Shown here: piece after piece, positions 47,557 through 56,807 of the stretch | Numbering within the stretch: the stretch's first letter is position 1 | Layout of the letters: every line of letters begins with the position of its first letter | Assembly: GCF_916700565.1 (NCBI RefSeq) | Contig: NZ_CAKAKO010000006.1 | Span: 620,001-684,000, forward strand | Reading direction: 5' to 3' | DNA length: 64,000 nt | DNA from: Xenophilus sp. Marseille-Q4582 | GTDB lineage: Bacteria; Pseudomonadota; Gammaproteobacteria; Burkholderiales; Burkholderiaceae_C | The notes under the pieces: generated by a model | What the model saw: only the letters and a program-made list of their open reading frames with translations | Database searches by the model: none | What the model was told of the DNA's origin: nothing | Program-made: the position numbers and the translations under genes

Positions 47557-48615
47557 ATGTCCACTTCCTCCTGGCTTGCCACTGCCCTGCGCCGCATCGA
47601 GGCCGACTACCAGCGCAGCGCCGACACGCACCTGATCCCGCTCGAGCTGCCCATCTTCAGCTCGGCCGGCATCGACCTGTACTTGAAGGACGAATCCACC
47701 CACCCCTCGGGCAGCCTCAAGCACCGCCTTGCGCGTTCGCTGTTCCTGTATGCGCTGGTCAACGGCCAGGTGCGCGCGGGCACCACCATCGTCGAAGCGT
47801 CCAGCGGCTCCACGGCCGTGAGCGAGGCCTATTTCGCGCGCCTGCTGGGGCTGCCCTTCGTGGCCGTGATGCCGCGCAGCACCTCGCCGGAGAAGGTGGC
47901 GCAGATCGCCTTCTACGGCGGCCGCAGCCATTTCGTGGACCGTGCCGAGGACATGTACGACGAGGCCGCGGCGCTCGCGGCGCGCCTGGGCGGCCACTAC
48001 ATGGACCAGTTCACCAATGCCGAACGCGCCACCGACTGGCGCGGCAACAACAACATCGCCGACAGCATGTTCCACCAGATGGCGCGCGAGCGGCACCCCG
48101 TGCCGGCCTGGGTGGTCGTGGGGGCGGGCACGGGCGGCACCAGCGCCACCATCGGCCGCTACGTGCGCTACAAGGGCCACCCCACGCAGCTGGCCGTGGC
48201 CGACCCGGAGGGCTCCGTCTTCAGCGCCTACCACGCCAGCGGCGACGAGCGCCTCACCTCGCCCGGCTCGCGCATCGAAGGCATCGGCCGCCCGCGCGTG
48301 GAGCCGAGCTTCGTGCGCACGGTGGTCGACCGCATGATCGAAGTGCCCAACGTGGCGTCCGTCTCGGCCATGCTGACGCTGTCGAGCCTTCTGGGCCGCA
48401 AGGTGGGCCCGTCCACGGGCACCAACTTCGTCGGCATGCTGGTGCTGGCGCACGAGATGCGCGAGCGCGGCCAGCAGGGCTCCATCCTGTCGCTGCTGTG
48501 CGATTCGGGCGAGCGCTACCTGCCCACTTACCATGACGCCGACTGGGTGGCAGACACCTTCGGCGACTGCGGCACCGCGCAGCAGCAGCTGCAGCAGCTT
48601 CTGCAGCACGGCTGA
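47557..48615 (+). CDS. PLP-dependent cysteine synthase / cysteine desulfhydrase family protein
   Basis: A 352-residue fold-type II PLP enzyme. The Schiff-base lysine is in [13 protein letters not shown], the substrate-binding loop is [19 protein letters not shown] and the phosphate-binding glycines are [16 protein letters not shown]. It is close to the Cds1/cysteine synthase-like branch, which often degrades cysteine to sulfide and pyruvate rather than making it; activity cannot be decided here. An ATG at 47488 would add 23 residues of poor quality, so 47557 is used. The same strand continues from the protease gene after 221 bases. Confidence 0.85.
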   Translation: MSTSSWLATALRRIEADYQRSADTHLIPLELPIFSSAGIDLYLKDESTHPSGSLKHRLARSLFLYALVNGQVRAGTTIVEASSGSTAVSEAYFARLLGLPFVAVMPRSTSPEKVAQIAFYGGRSHFVDRAEDMYDEAAALAARLGGHYMDQFTNAERATDWRGNNNIADSMFHQMARERHPVPAWVVVGAGTGGTSATIGRYVRYKGHPTQLAVADPEGSVFSAYHASGDERLTSPGSRIEGIGRPRVEPSFVRTVVDRMIEVPNVASVSAMLTLSSLLGRKVGPSTGTNFVGMLVLAHEMRERGQQGSILSLLCDSGERYLPTYHDADWVADTFGDCGTAQQQLQQLLQHG

Positions 48616-48640
48616 ACGGCCCGCCGCGCCGCCCGCCCCC

Positions 48641-49801
48641 TCACCCGCCGACGAACTGGCCGCGGGTGTTGAGCAGCATCTGCGCGACGAAGGCACTGCC
48701 GCGCCCGCTGCCCTCGAAGACCAGCGGCCATTCGTCGACGGTGGCACTGCGGCGCTGTTGCACCTCGGCCAGCACCTGCGCCCGCGTGGGCGCGGCGCCC
48801 AGTCGGGCGAACAGCTGCGCGGCGTAGCGGCCCGCCAGGTAGCCGGCCAGGCTCACGGGCGAAGGCGCTTCGTCGAAGAAGCGCGCCAGCGCCTGCCGGT
48901 AGCTGCGCACCAGCGGCACGCGGCCCGAATGCGGATTGGGCACGCCCTGCGTGAAGACGACAGGCACGCGGTGGTCGGGCACCAGCTGCGTGAAGGTGGC
49001 CGGGTCCACGCCCGTGAGGCAGACCACGATGCGCGGCGCGCCGCGCGCGCCCAGGCCGCGCACGAACTGCGCCAGCTCCACGCTGGTGCCCATGAACACC
49101 AGGTGGAAAGGCGTGCCGGCCGGCAGGCGCGCGGCGAAGTCCTGCAAACCCTGCCCGGCCGCGGGCGCGAGGGCGTGCATCTTCACCTTCAGGCGGCCGG
49201 CCAACGCCTGCAGCGAGGCCCCCGCCTCCCGCGCCATGCGGGCCTCGGGGTAGGCGAGCGCGAGTTCGCCCACGCCGGCCGCGGCCAGGCTCTGCAGGGC
49301 ATAGCGCAGCTGCTGTTCGCGCGAGGCGAAGAAGGTCAGCAGGCGCGGGTCCGCGTCATGCTGCGCGTCGAAGAGCCACGGGCCGATCTGCGCCAGGCTC
49401 AGATCGTCGCGCTGGAGCTGGCCCATGGCCTGCAGCGCCAGGGCTTCGCCCACGGTGCCGAGCAGGGCCAGCTGCGAAGCGTCCTGCGCCACCTCGCGCA
49501 GCGCGTCGGCCGCGCGGGCGCCCGGGCCATCGGTCTCCACCGTGACCAGCTGCGGCAGGTTCGGCTGCGCGGCCTTGAGCTGCGCGAAGGCCAGCCGCAG
49601 GCCGGTCGAATAGTCGCGCGACAGCTCCTGCTGGCTCGCACTCATGTCCAGCAACTGGGTGACGCGGGGCGCCGGCGCAGGGACCACCGCCGGCCGGGCC
49701 TGCGCGGCCGCCGGGCCTGCCACCGGGGCCGCCCCGGCCAGCGCGGCAGCCTGCAGCAGCCGGCGCCGGGTGATCCTTTGGCCTTCGTTCACGACACACA
49801 T
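48641..49801 (-). CDS. ABC transporter periplasmic substrate-binding protein (Peripla_BP_6-like)
   Basis: A 386-residue predicted periplasmic protein with a twin-arginine signal (ITRRRLLQAAALAGAAPVAG). The mature part follows the type I periplasmic-binding fold of branched-chain amino-acid receptors: SRDYSTGLRLAFAQLKAAQP, LALLGTVGEALALQAMG, then LFFASREQQ-like TFFASREQQLRYAL and the C-terminal PVSLAGYLAGRYAAQLF. No permease or ATPase genes of that system are adjacent. It converges on the PLP enzyme gene and is divergent from the AttH-like gene across 138 bases. Ligand unknown. Confidence 0.82.
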   Translation of the reverse strand: MCVVNEGQRITRRRLLQAAALAGAAPVAGPAAAQARPAVVPAPAPRVTQLLDMSASQQELSRDYSTGLRLAFAQLKAAQPNLPQLVTVETDGPGARAADALREVAQDASQLALLGTVGEALALQAMGQLQRDDLSLAQIGPWLFDAQHDADPRLLTFFASREQQLRYALQSLAAAGVGELALAYPEARMAREAGASLQALAGRLKVKMHALAPAAGQGLQDFAARLPAGTPFHLVFMGTSVELAQFVRGLGARGAPRIVVCLTGVDPATFTQLVPDHRVPVVFTQGVPNPHSGRVPLVRSYRQALARFFDEAPSPVSLAGYLAGRYAAQLFARLGAAPTRAQVLAEVQQRRSATVDEWPLVFEGSGRGSAFVAQMLLNTRGQFVGG

Positions 49802-49939
49802 GGGCGAATCATCTTTGTCACGGATGTCAGCAAAAAGACAACGCCAGGCGGCAGCGGCGGCCCGCCGCCACAATGGCGCCATGCCTGGGACGCACGTTCA
49901 TTCCACCCGCGCCGCCACCCCGTGGCCGGCGGCCTGCCC

Positions 49940-51013
49940 ATGCGCCTGACACGCCGCGCCGCGCTGTTCGCCAGTGCCCTGCCCGCTTTCGCCTTCGCCC
50001 CGGTGGCCCGCGCCCTGCCCGCGCGCACGCTGCACTTCCCGCGCGACTTCGGCAGCCACCCCGAACTGCGCACCGAGTGGTGGTATGTGACCGGCGAAGC
50101 CTGGGCCGGCACGCGGCGCTTCGGCTTCCAGCTGACCTTCTTCCGCTCCCGGGTGGACGAGACGCAGGGCCTGCGCTCGGCCTTCGCGGCCCGGCAACTG
50201 GTCTTTGCGCATGCGGCCCTGACCGACCTGCAGGGCGCGCGCCTGCTGCATGACCAGCGCCTCGCGCGCGCCGGCTTCGGAATCGCCGAAGCTTCGGAAG
50301 AAGACACCGACCTGCGCCTGCGCGACTGGCGGCTGCGGCGCGATGCGGCCAGCGGCGCCTATGACGCCCATTTGCCGGCCGAGGGCTTCGCGCTGCGGCT
50401 TCGCTGTGCGCCCACGCAGCCGCTGCTGCTGCAGGGCCAGGCCGGCCTGTCGCGCAAGGGGCCGGAGGCTGCGCAGGCCAGCTATTACTACAGCGAACCG
50501 CAGCTGGCGGTGTCGGGCAGCGTCGCGCTGGCCGATGGCCGCCCGCTGCCCGTGCGGGGCACGGCCTGGCTGGACCATGAATGGAGCGAGGCGCTGATGC
50601 ACCCCGAGGCCGTGGGCTGGGACTGGATCGGCATGAACCTGCAGGACGGCGCTTCGCTCACAGCCTTCCGCCTGCGCCGGCGCGATGGCAGCACGCTGTG
50701 GACCGGCGGGTCGTGGCGCGCCAGCGGGGGCGCGGAGCCGCGCAGCTTCGGCGCCGACGCGCTGCGCTTCGAGGCGCTGCGCACCTGGACCAGCCCGCGC
50801 TCGGGCGGGCGCTACCCGGTGCGCTGGCGCGTGCAAACGCCCGTGGGCGAGTTCGAGGTCGCGAGCCTGCTCGACGACCAGGAACTGGACAGCCGCAGCT
50901 CCACCGGCGCCATCTACTGGGAAGGCCTGAGCGAGTTGCGCGATGCACAGGGGCGCGTGGTGGGGCGTGGTTATCTGGAGATGACGGGATACGTGGCAGC
51001 GCTGCGGCTGTAG
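49940..51013 (+). CDS. AttH/CrtC-like lipocalin-domain protein (carotenoid 1,2-hydratase family)
   Basis: A 357-residue protein of the AttH/CrtC group. A twin-arginine-type signal (LTRRAALFASALPAFAFAP) indicates export. The double-lipocalin body has the hallmarks HFPRDFGSHPELRTEWWYVTG, GFQLTFFR, YYYSEPQLAVSG, TAWLDHEW and WDWIGMNLQDG. Members either hydrate carotenoids or, in the AttH subgroup, partner with AttEFG-type ABC exporters. No carotenoid genes are near. The LolD-like ATPase (31828) and FtsX permease (44173) make the AttH reading more likely. The ATG at 49940 begins the signal. Confidence 0.88.
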   Translation: MRLTRRAALFASALPAFAFAPVARALPARTLHFPRDFGSHPELRTEWWYVTGEAWAGTRRFGFQLTFFRSRVDETQGLRSAFAARQLVFAHAALTDLQGARLLHDQRLARAGFGIAEASEEDTDLRLRDWRLRRDAASGAYDAHLPAEGFALRLRCAPTQPLLLQGQAGLSRKGPEAAQASYYYSEPQLAVSGSVALADGRPLPVRGTAWLDHEWSEALMHPEAVGWDWIGMNLQDGASLTAFRLRRRDGSTLWTGGSWRASGGAEPRSFGADALRFEALRTWTSPRSGGRYPVRWRVQTPVGEFEVASLLDDQELDSRSSTGAIYWEGLSELRDAQGRVVGRGYLEMTGYVAALRL

Positions 51014-51528
51014 AGCCGCTGCGCATCCCCCACGGCCGGTGCGCCGCCGCACGCGCTCGCGGCGCATCTAAGAAGATCGAATTAGCGCCCGTTCAGCGCT
51101 AGAACCTCTCGCTTAATGAGAGATGGAATGCTGAAACGCTCTTTTACGCCCGTCTCGGCTTGGCAACCTCTGGCCCCGGACACGGGTGTTAGGCTTTGTG
51201 CATCGTTGCCGAGATGTCCATGAAACCGTGCCCCTTCCCCACCGCCGAATGGTCCGTGCGTGCCGCCGCGGCCACCCACCGCGCGGCGAATGCATGCCAG
51301 AGCGGGGCCTGACGTTGACGCGACGCATGCGCGCCCTGTGCGGCCAGGCGGCGTGACATCGGCGCACGCGGCCTCCTGCTGCCTTTTCATCCGCCCTCGC
51401 TCCGCGCCGCTGCCCCTTCGCCGTGCCGGTGTTCGCCTGGCGCACGTGCAGCCTGCGGCGATGGCACGCGTCCGGCGCCGGCATCCAGATGCTGCGCGGC
51501 CCACCCCTCTTGACTGACCTCCCGCGCC
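51014..51528. other. 515-base gene-free region ahead of the polysaccharide locus
   Basis: No intact gene is supported. Near its left end are two small hairpins: TAGCGC/GCGCTA (51083-51101) and CTCTC/GAGAG (51106-51122), in a locally less GC-rich stretch that could hold the promoter and leader of the phosphatase/kinase pair. The remainder stays open in several frames but shows no family resemblance. Confidence 0.5.
51083..51122 (+). promoter_or_regulatory. Two adjacent small hairpins in the polysaccharide-locus leader
   Basis: TAGCGC (51083-51088) pairs with GCGCTA (51096-51101). CTCTC (51106-51110) pairs with GAGAG (51118-51122) around GCTTAAT. No T-run follows the second stem. A leader structure or operator is possible; function is not shown. 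Confidence 0.35.
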
Positions 51529-52047
51529 TTGCCGCAGCGTCCCGGATGCCGCTCCCACCGTCCCTTCCGCCGCCTCCCCCCGCCCCGCGCAACAGCCCGC
51601 GCCCCTCGCCTTTCGGTGCTGCTGGTGTGCATCGGCAACATCTGCCGCAGCCCGATGGCGCAGGCCCTGTTCGCGCAGGCCCTGCCCCATGCCGACGTGA
51701 GCTCGGCCGGCCTGGCGGCCCTGGTCGGCCAGCCTGCCGACCCCGAAGCGCAGGCGCTGATCGCGCAACGCGGCCTGGACTTGAGCGCGCACCGGGCGCG
51801 CCAATTGACCGGTGCGCTGGTCCGGCAGTCGGACCTGTTGCTGGTGATGGACGTCGAGCAGCGCCGCTTCATCGAGGCGCACCACCCGCTGGCGCGCGGC
51901 CGGGTGTTCCTGCTGGCCGGGCCGGAACCCACCCCCGTCCCCGACCCCTACCGGCGCGGCCCGCAAGCGTTCGCGCAGGCCTTCCAACTCATCGACGCCA
52001 GCGTGCAACGCTGGCGTCCCCGCATCCACAGCCTCACCCGACCATGA
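51529..52047 (+). CDS. Low-molecular-weight protein tyrosine phosphatase (Wzb-like)
   Basis: Up to 172 residues. The phosphatase loop VCIGNICRS carries catalytic Cys34 and Arg40 (numbered from the TTG at 51529), and the general-acid Asp is in VPDPYRRGPQAF. Wzb-type enzymes dephosphorylate the Wzc kinase to control capsule assembly. No ATG exists. The TTG at 51529 gives a Pro/Arg-rich extension, while a GTG at 51616 would give 143 residues starting right at the first strand, closer to the family size. Its stop overlaps the kinase start by ATGA. Confidence 0.88.
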   Translation: MPQRPGCRSHRPFRRLPPPRATARAPRLSVLLVCIGNICRSPMAQALFAQALPHADVSSAGLAALVGQPADPEAQALIAQRGLDLSAHRARQLTGALVRQSDLLLVMDVEQRRFIEAHHPLARGRVFLLAGPEPTPVPDPYRRGPQAFAQAFQLIDASVQRWRPRIHSLTRP

Positions 52048-54287
52048 CCTTCACGGCACACCCTGCCGCGCCCGCCGGCCATTCCCCTTCGCATGCCCCT
52101 GACGAGGAGGTCCGGCTCAGCGAGTACGTGGACATCCTGCTCGACCACAAATGGTGGGTGGCCGCGACCACCGCGGTCGCCCTGCTGGCCGGCGGCGCCT
52201 ACACGCTGCTCGCCACGCCGGTCTACCAATCCAATGTGCTGGTGCAGGTCGAGGACGCGGCACCCGACGCCAAGGGCTTCCTGGGCGAGGCCTCGTCGCT
52301 GTTCGACGTCAAGACGCCCGCCGCCGGCGAGATCCAGGTCCTGCGCTCGCGCATGGTGGTGGGCGCGGCTGTCGACCAGACGCGCTTTTACATCGACGCG
52401 CGGCCGCGCCGCGTGCCGCTGGTCGGCGAATGGCTGGCGCGCGACGCGAAGGAACTTTCCCAGCCCGGGCTGCTGGGCCTGGGGGGCTACGTGAGTGGCA
52501 ATGAGCGCATCCAGGTCAGCCGCCTGGACGTGCCGGCCGAACTGGAGGATGCCGAAGCCTTCACCCTCACCGCGCAGGAGGACGGGCGCTACACGCTCTC
52601 GCATCCGCTGCTCGACGGCGTGCTCGAAGGCCGGGTGGGCCGGCTGCTGACGCATGCGACCCCGCATGGGCCGCTGGCCCTGCAGGTGGAGCAGCTGGAC
52701 GGTCTGCCGGGGGCGCAGTTCACGGTGGCGCGGGCTTCGCGGCTGCGCGCCATCGAGACGCTGCAGCAGCGTCTGCAACTGAGCGAGCAGGGCCGCCAAT
52801 CCAACGTGATCAGCGTGACGCTGGAGGACGACGACCCTGTGCGCCTGGCCGGCCTGCTCAATGCGGTGGGCGAGCAGTACGTGCGCCAGAACGTGGAGCG
52901 CAAGGCCGCCGAGGCGCAAAAGACCCTGGCCTTCCTGGAAGAGCAGCTGCCCGAATTCAGGCAGCAGCTGGAAGCTTCCGAAGAGGCTTACACGCGATTT
53001 CGCCATCGCAACGGCACGGTGGCTTTCGACGAGGAGGCCAAGGGCCTGCTCAACCAGACCATCGAGCTTCAGACCAGGCTGCTGGAGGCGCAGCAGCAGC
53101 GGCGCGAGCTGGCCGCGCGCTTCACGGACCAGAACGTGCGCGTGCGCACGGTGGACCGGCAGATCGGCGCGCTGCGCCAGGAAATCGAGGGCCTGAACCA
53201 GCGGGTGGGCCGCATGCCCACCATCCAGCAGGATGCCCTGCGGCTGGAACGCGACGTGCGCGTCAACAGCGAGCTGTACCAGTCGCTGCAGAACAATGCG
53301 CTGCAGCTGCGCCTGGTCAAGGAAGGCAAGATCGGCAACGTCCGCCTGCTCGACCCGGCGGTGCAACCGCGCCGGGCGGTGAAGCCGCAGCAACCGCTCG
53401 TGCTGGCGGCGGCGCTGGCGCTCGGCCTGCTGGGCGGCATCGGCGTGGCCGTGCTGCGCGCGCGCCTGCAACGGGGCGTGCACGATCCGATGGAGATCGA
53501 GGCCCACACGGGCCTGAGCGTGTACGCCACCGTGCCCTATGCCCCCGAGCAGAAGCCGCTGGACCAGCGGGCCTCGCAGGGCGCGAGCGACGTGCAGCTG
53601 CTGGCGCAGCGGCAACCCGACAGCCAGCCCGTCGAAGCGCTGCGCAGCCTGCGCGTGGCCCTGCAGTTCGCGATGATGGACGCGGCCAACAACCGCGTGC
53701 TCATCACCGGCCCCACGCCGGACATCGGCAAGAGCTTCGTGTCCGGCAACTTCGCCGCCATCCTGGCCCAGGCGGGCAAGCGGGTGCTGCTGGTGGACGC
53801 CGACCTGCGGCGCGGGCACCTGCACAAGGCCCTGGGGCTGCGGCGCGAAGGAGGTCTGTCCGAGCTGCTGGCTGCACAGCTCACGCCCGAGCAGGCCATC
53901 CACGCCGACGTGCTGCCCGGACTGGACGTGATGACCACGGGCAAGCTGCCCCCCAATCCTGCGGATCTGGTGCTGTCACCGGCCTTCGGGCGCACACTGG
54001 AGCAGTTGTCCGGCGGCTACGACTTGGTACTGATCGACTCCCCGCCCGTGCTGGTGGCCTCGGACACGGTCACCATGGCGCCGCATTGCGCGGTCATGCT
54101 GCTGGTCGCGCGCGCCGGGCAGACCCAGCTCGGCGAGGTGACCGAGTGCACGCGGCGGCTGTCGCAGGCCGGCTGCGCCCCGAACGGCGTGGTGTTCAAC
54201 GGCATGGACCTGTCGCGGCGCCACTATGGCAGCCACGCCTACCGGTACGGCGGCTACCGGCACACCGACTACCGCTACAACGCCTGA
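52044..54287 (+). CDS. Wzc-type polysaccharide co-polymerase and tyrosine autokinase
   Basis: A 747-residue BY-kinase. It has a Wzz domain with flanking membrane helices (about 37-58 and 450-472) and a long periplasmic coiled coil (RRELAARFTDQNVRVRTVDRQ region). The cytoplasmic kinase domain has Walker A TGPTPDIGKSFVSG, Walker A' VLLVDADLRRGHL and Walker B LVLIDSPPVL. The C-terminus holds a tyrosine cluster (HYGSHAYRYGGYRHTDYRY) that is the expected autophosphorylation site. Together with Wza and the phosphatase it controls chain length and export. It overlaps the phosphatase gene by four bases and converges on the minus-strand synthesis genes. Confidence 0.93.
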   Translation: MTFTAHPAAPAGHSPSHAPDEEVRLSEYVDILLDHKWWVAATTAVALLAGGAYTLLATPVYQSNVLVQVEDAAPDAKGFLGEASSLFDVKTPAAGEIQVLRSRMVVGAAVDQTRFYIDARPRRVPLVGEWLARDAKELSQPGLLGLGGYVSGNERIQVSRLDVPAELEDAEAFTLTAQEDGRYTLSHPLLDGVLEGRVGRLLTHATPHGPLALQVEQLDGLPGAQFTVARASRLRAIETLQQRLQLSEQGRQSNVISVTLEDDDPVRLAGLLNAVGEQYVRQNVERKAAEAQKTLAFLEEQLPEFRQQLEASEEAYTRFRHRNGTVAFDEEAKGLLNQTIELQTRLLEAQQQRRELAARFTDQNVRVRTVDRQIGALRQEIEGLNQRVGRMPTIQQDALRLERDVRVNSELYQSLQNNALQLRLVKEGKIGNVRLLDPAVQPRRAVKPQQPLVLAAALALGLLGGIGVAVLRARLQRGVHDPMEIEAHTGLSVYATVPYAPEQKPLDQRASQGASDVQLLAQRQPDSQPVEALRSLRVALQFAMMDAANNRVLITGPTPDIGKSFVSGNFAAILAQAGKRVLLVDADLRRGHLHKALGLRREGGLSELLAAQLTPEQAIHADVLPGLDVMTTGKLPPNPADLVLSPAFGRTLEQLSGGYDLVLIDSPPVLVASDTVTMAPHCAVMLLVARAGQTQLGEVTECTRRLSQAGCAPNGVVFNGMDLSRRHYGSHAYRYGGYRHTDYRYNA

Positions 54288-54662
54288 GAGCCTGTTCAGT
54301 GTCTCCAAGGGGCCGCGCAGCCACCTTGCCGGGTGGCCTGCAAGGCGCAGCGCGCCGCTCGTAGTGATCTACGCGCAAGCGCTGCAACGCCGCAGGACGC
54401 CCGGCAAGGCGGCTGCCCGAAGGGTTGGGGCGAAATCGGGCCCGCTCAGGTGCCGCGTCGCTTGCATGGGCACCCGCCCATGCGGCGCGCCGGCCTTCAA
54501 GCGCATCGCCGGATCGGCACACCTTCCCGGTGCCTCAGCACGGTTTGCAGCGCGCCGCCTCTTCCGGCATCTGCCTGACTGCACGACCGCATGAGCGCCC
54601 GGTCCGCGGCGCGAGGCTGCGCCGGCCCGCGGCAATCACACTCTGCGCCCCGCCCAGCCCGC
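54288..54662. other. 375-base gap between converging polysaccharide units
   Basis: No gene is supported. The left half is occupied by a large imperfect palindrome (54305-54428), described separately. The right half (54430-54662) is GC-rich and open in several frames but has no recognisable content. Confidence 0.6.
54305..54428. repeat. 124-bp imperfect palindrome after wzc
   Basis: Precisely symmetric about 54366/54367. The tip is CGTAG-TGAT-CTACG (54360-54373). The strongest arm is GCAGCCACCTTGCCGGG (54317-54333), matching the reverse complement of the segment 54400-54416 with one mismatch. The outer ends CCAA (54305) and TTGG (54425) also pair. It starts 18 bases after the wzc stop. It could be a mobile repetitive palindrome or a bidirectional transcription block. 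Confidence 0.7.
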
Positions 54663-56660
54663 TCAGGCCCGGGACGGGCGGACCGGGCCTGTCGCCAGGC
54701 AGGACGGCTGCGCCGCCGTCGCCCGCCCCCGGTCCAGCCCCGGAAAGGACGCCCCCTGCTGGCGCTGCAGGTGCACCCAGTCGACCACTTCGGCGTGGGG
54801 GCGGTAGCCCGGCATCAGGGCCGCGAAGGCGCGCTTGAGCGCGGCCACGTCGTGGCTCTCGAGCAGCGCCTCGATCCGGCGGAAATGCGCATCCACCTCG
54901 GCCGCGGGCGGGCAGGGTTCATGCGCCTTCATCACGCGGGGGTGGGCCGTGGGACGCGCGTTGTCCTCGATCAGAAGCTCCTCGTAGAGCTTCTCGCCCG
55001 GCCGCAATCCCGTGATCTGCAGCTCGATGTCCCCATCGGGGGTCCGCGCATCGCGCACGCGGCGCCCCGACAGCTCGACCAGGCGCCGGGCCAGGTCGAT
55101 GATGCGCACCGGCTCGCCCATGTCGAGCACGAACACGTCGCCCCCTTGCGCCATGGCGCCGGCCTGGATCACCAGCTGCGCGGCCTCCGGAATGGTCATG
55201 AAATAGCGGGTGATGGCCTCGTGGGTCAGCGTGATGGGCCCGCCGGCGGCGATCTGCTGCTTGAACAGCGGCACCACCGAGCCGCTGGAGCCGAGCACGT
55301 TGCCGAAGCGCACCATGGAAAAGCAGGTGCCGCCGCCTTGCTGCGCCAGGGCCTGCAGCGCCAGTTCGGCCAGCCGCTTGCTCGCCCCCATGATGTTGGT
55401 GGGGCGCACGGCCTTGTCCGTGCTGACCAGCACGAAGCGCCGCACCCCGCTGTCGCGGGCCACCCGCGCGGCCGTGCGCGTTCCGATGGCGTTGTTCCTC
55501 ACCCCCTCCATCGGGTTGTGTTCGACCAACGGCACATGCTTGTAGGCGGCCGCGTGGTACACGGTGTCCGGTCGCCAGGCATCCATGATGCGGCGCAAGC
55601 GCTCCTCGTCGCAGACCGAGGCCAGCAGCGGCACCACCCGCACGTCCGGCGCCAGCGTCTCCAGTTCGCGGTGAATGGCGTACAGCGCGAACTCGCTCCA
55701 CTCCACCAGCAGCAGCGCCGCCGGCGCCTGCCGGGCGATCTGCCGGCACAGCTCGCTGCCGATGGAGCCGCCGGCGCCCGTGACCAGCACCACCTGCCGG
55801 CGCACGTGGCGGTGCAGCAGGTCATCCACCGGCGGCACCGGATCGCGGCCGAGCAGGTCCTCGATCTGGACCTCCGGCAGGTCGTGGACGCGCACGCGCC
55901 CGCGCGCCAGCTCGTCCACGCCGGGCAGGGTGCGCACATGCAGGCGCAGCTCCAGCAGTTCGTCCAGGATCTGCGCCTGCCTGACGCGTGCCACCGAGGG
56001 CATGGCCAGGAGCACGTCCGTGACGGTGCGGTCCTCGGCCTGCTGCGCCAGCCAGGCGCGCGAATGGATGCGCACGCCGTCCAGCGTGCTGCCCTGCAAG
56101 GCGGGATCGTCGTCGACGAAGCCGCGCATGACGATGTCCTGGCCGTGCATCAGCGCCGCGGCCAGTTGGCGCCCCGCCTGGCCGGCGCCATAGACCACCA
56201 CCTGCGGCAGCAAGGCGTCCCGGCGCGGCTCTCCGCCCCTGCGGGCGCCGAGCCACTGCCGCACGAGCAAACGCGAGAAGCTGATGCCCAGCAGGATGAT
56301 GACGGGTGCCAAGATGCCCACGGAGCGCGGCACGCCGGACATGCCGGTCACCGTGAAGAGCGCGGCATAGACCGCGCCGAACAGCAGGCAGGCCTGGGCC
56401 GCCAACAGCAGTGCCGATGCGCCCGCGTAGCGGAAGATCGTCCGGTACAGGCCCAGGCGTGCGAACAGCGGCAGCGCCAGCGCCGGTGCCGCCGCCACGG
56501 CCCACCACTGGCGGCCCTGCACCACGTGCCACTGCTCCAGCCTCAGGCAGAAGGCCAGCCACACGCTGACCATGCACAGCAGTGCATCCATGCCCATCGC
56601 CAGCATCCTCTTGGTCGGCCGAGGCAGGCCCAACAAGGCACGGACAAGCCCATCAGTCAC
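54663..56660 (-). CDS. Nucleotide-sugar 4,6-dehydratase, membrane type (CapD/WbpM/PglF-like)
   Basis: A 665-residue long-form dehydratase. Four N-terminal membrane helices (about 20-130) are followed by a CoA-binding-like Rossmann domain (VVVYGAGQAGRQLAAAL) and the catalytic SDR domain. The latter has NAD motif VLVTGAGGSIGSELCRQ and the active-site set VSTDKAVRPTNIMGASKR, in which Asp-Lys replaces the usual Tyr, as in WbpM/PglF. It converts UDP-GlcNAc to the 4-keto-6-deoxy sugar used for bacillosamine or QuiNAc. The GTG start at 56660 follows GGGAG. It is the last gene of the minus-strand set, set apart by an AT-rich spacer that may hold its own promoter. Confidence 0.9.
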   Translation of the reverse strand: MTDGLVRALLGLPRPTKRMLAMGMDALLCMVSVWLAFCLRLEQWHVVQGRQWWAVAAAPALALPLFARLGLYRTIFRYAGASALLLAAQACLLFGAVYAALFTVTGMSGVPRSVGILAPVIILLGISFSRLLVRQWLGARRGGEPRRDALLPQVVVYGAGQAGRQLAAALMHGQDIVMRGFVDDDPALQGSTLDGVRIHSRAWLAQQAEDRTVTDVLLAMPSVARVRQAQILDELLELRLHVRTLPGVDELARGRVRVHDLPEVQIEDLLGRDPVPPVDDLLHRHVRRQVVLVTGAGGSIGSELCRQIARQAPAALLLVEWSEFALYAIHRELETLAPDVRVVPLLASVCDEERLRRIMDAWRPDTVYHAAAYKHVPLVEHNPMEGVRNNAIGTRTAARVARDSGVRRFVLVSTDKAVRPTNIMGASKRLAELALQALAQQGGGTCFSMVRFGNVLGSSGSVVPLFKQQIAAGGPITLTHEAITRYFMTIPEAAQLVIQAGAMAQGGDVFVLDMGEPVRIIDLARRLVELSGRRVRDARTPDGDIELQITGLRPGEKLYEELLIEDNARPTAHPRVMKAHEPCPPAAEVDAHFRRIEALLESHDVAALKRAFAALMPGYRPHAEVVDWVHLQRQQGASFPGLDRGRATAAQPSCLATGPVRPSRA

Positions 56661-56689
56661 TTCATCTCCCAGAATTCGATCGATCTTAA

Positions 56690-56807
56690 GGAGAAGTGAT
56701 TGTGGTTTGCCATCTTTGAAGAATGGCTTTCTAACTTAAACAATTACAACTTCTACGATTCCACTAATCCATAACTTTTATTTTTCTTCATTTTTTAATT
56801 CTTCTGA
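56690..56807. promoter_or_regulatory. AT-rich spacer between aminotransferase and dehydratase genes
   Basis: A strikingly AT-rich stretch of about 120 bases (with runs of T and TTAA/TAAT steps) in otherwise GC-rich DNA. Plausible promoter/leader of the dehydratase gene or a binding zone for an H-NS-like protein; no specific -10/-35 pair can be assigned. Confidence 0.45.

Noticed and set aside
51082-52029. Minus-strand frame through the leader and phosphatase gene
   Set aside because: Antisense to a clear phosphatase; the part in the leader shows no family features or ribosome-binding site.
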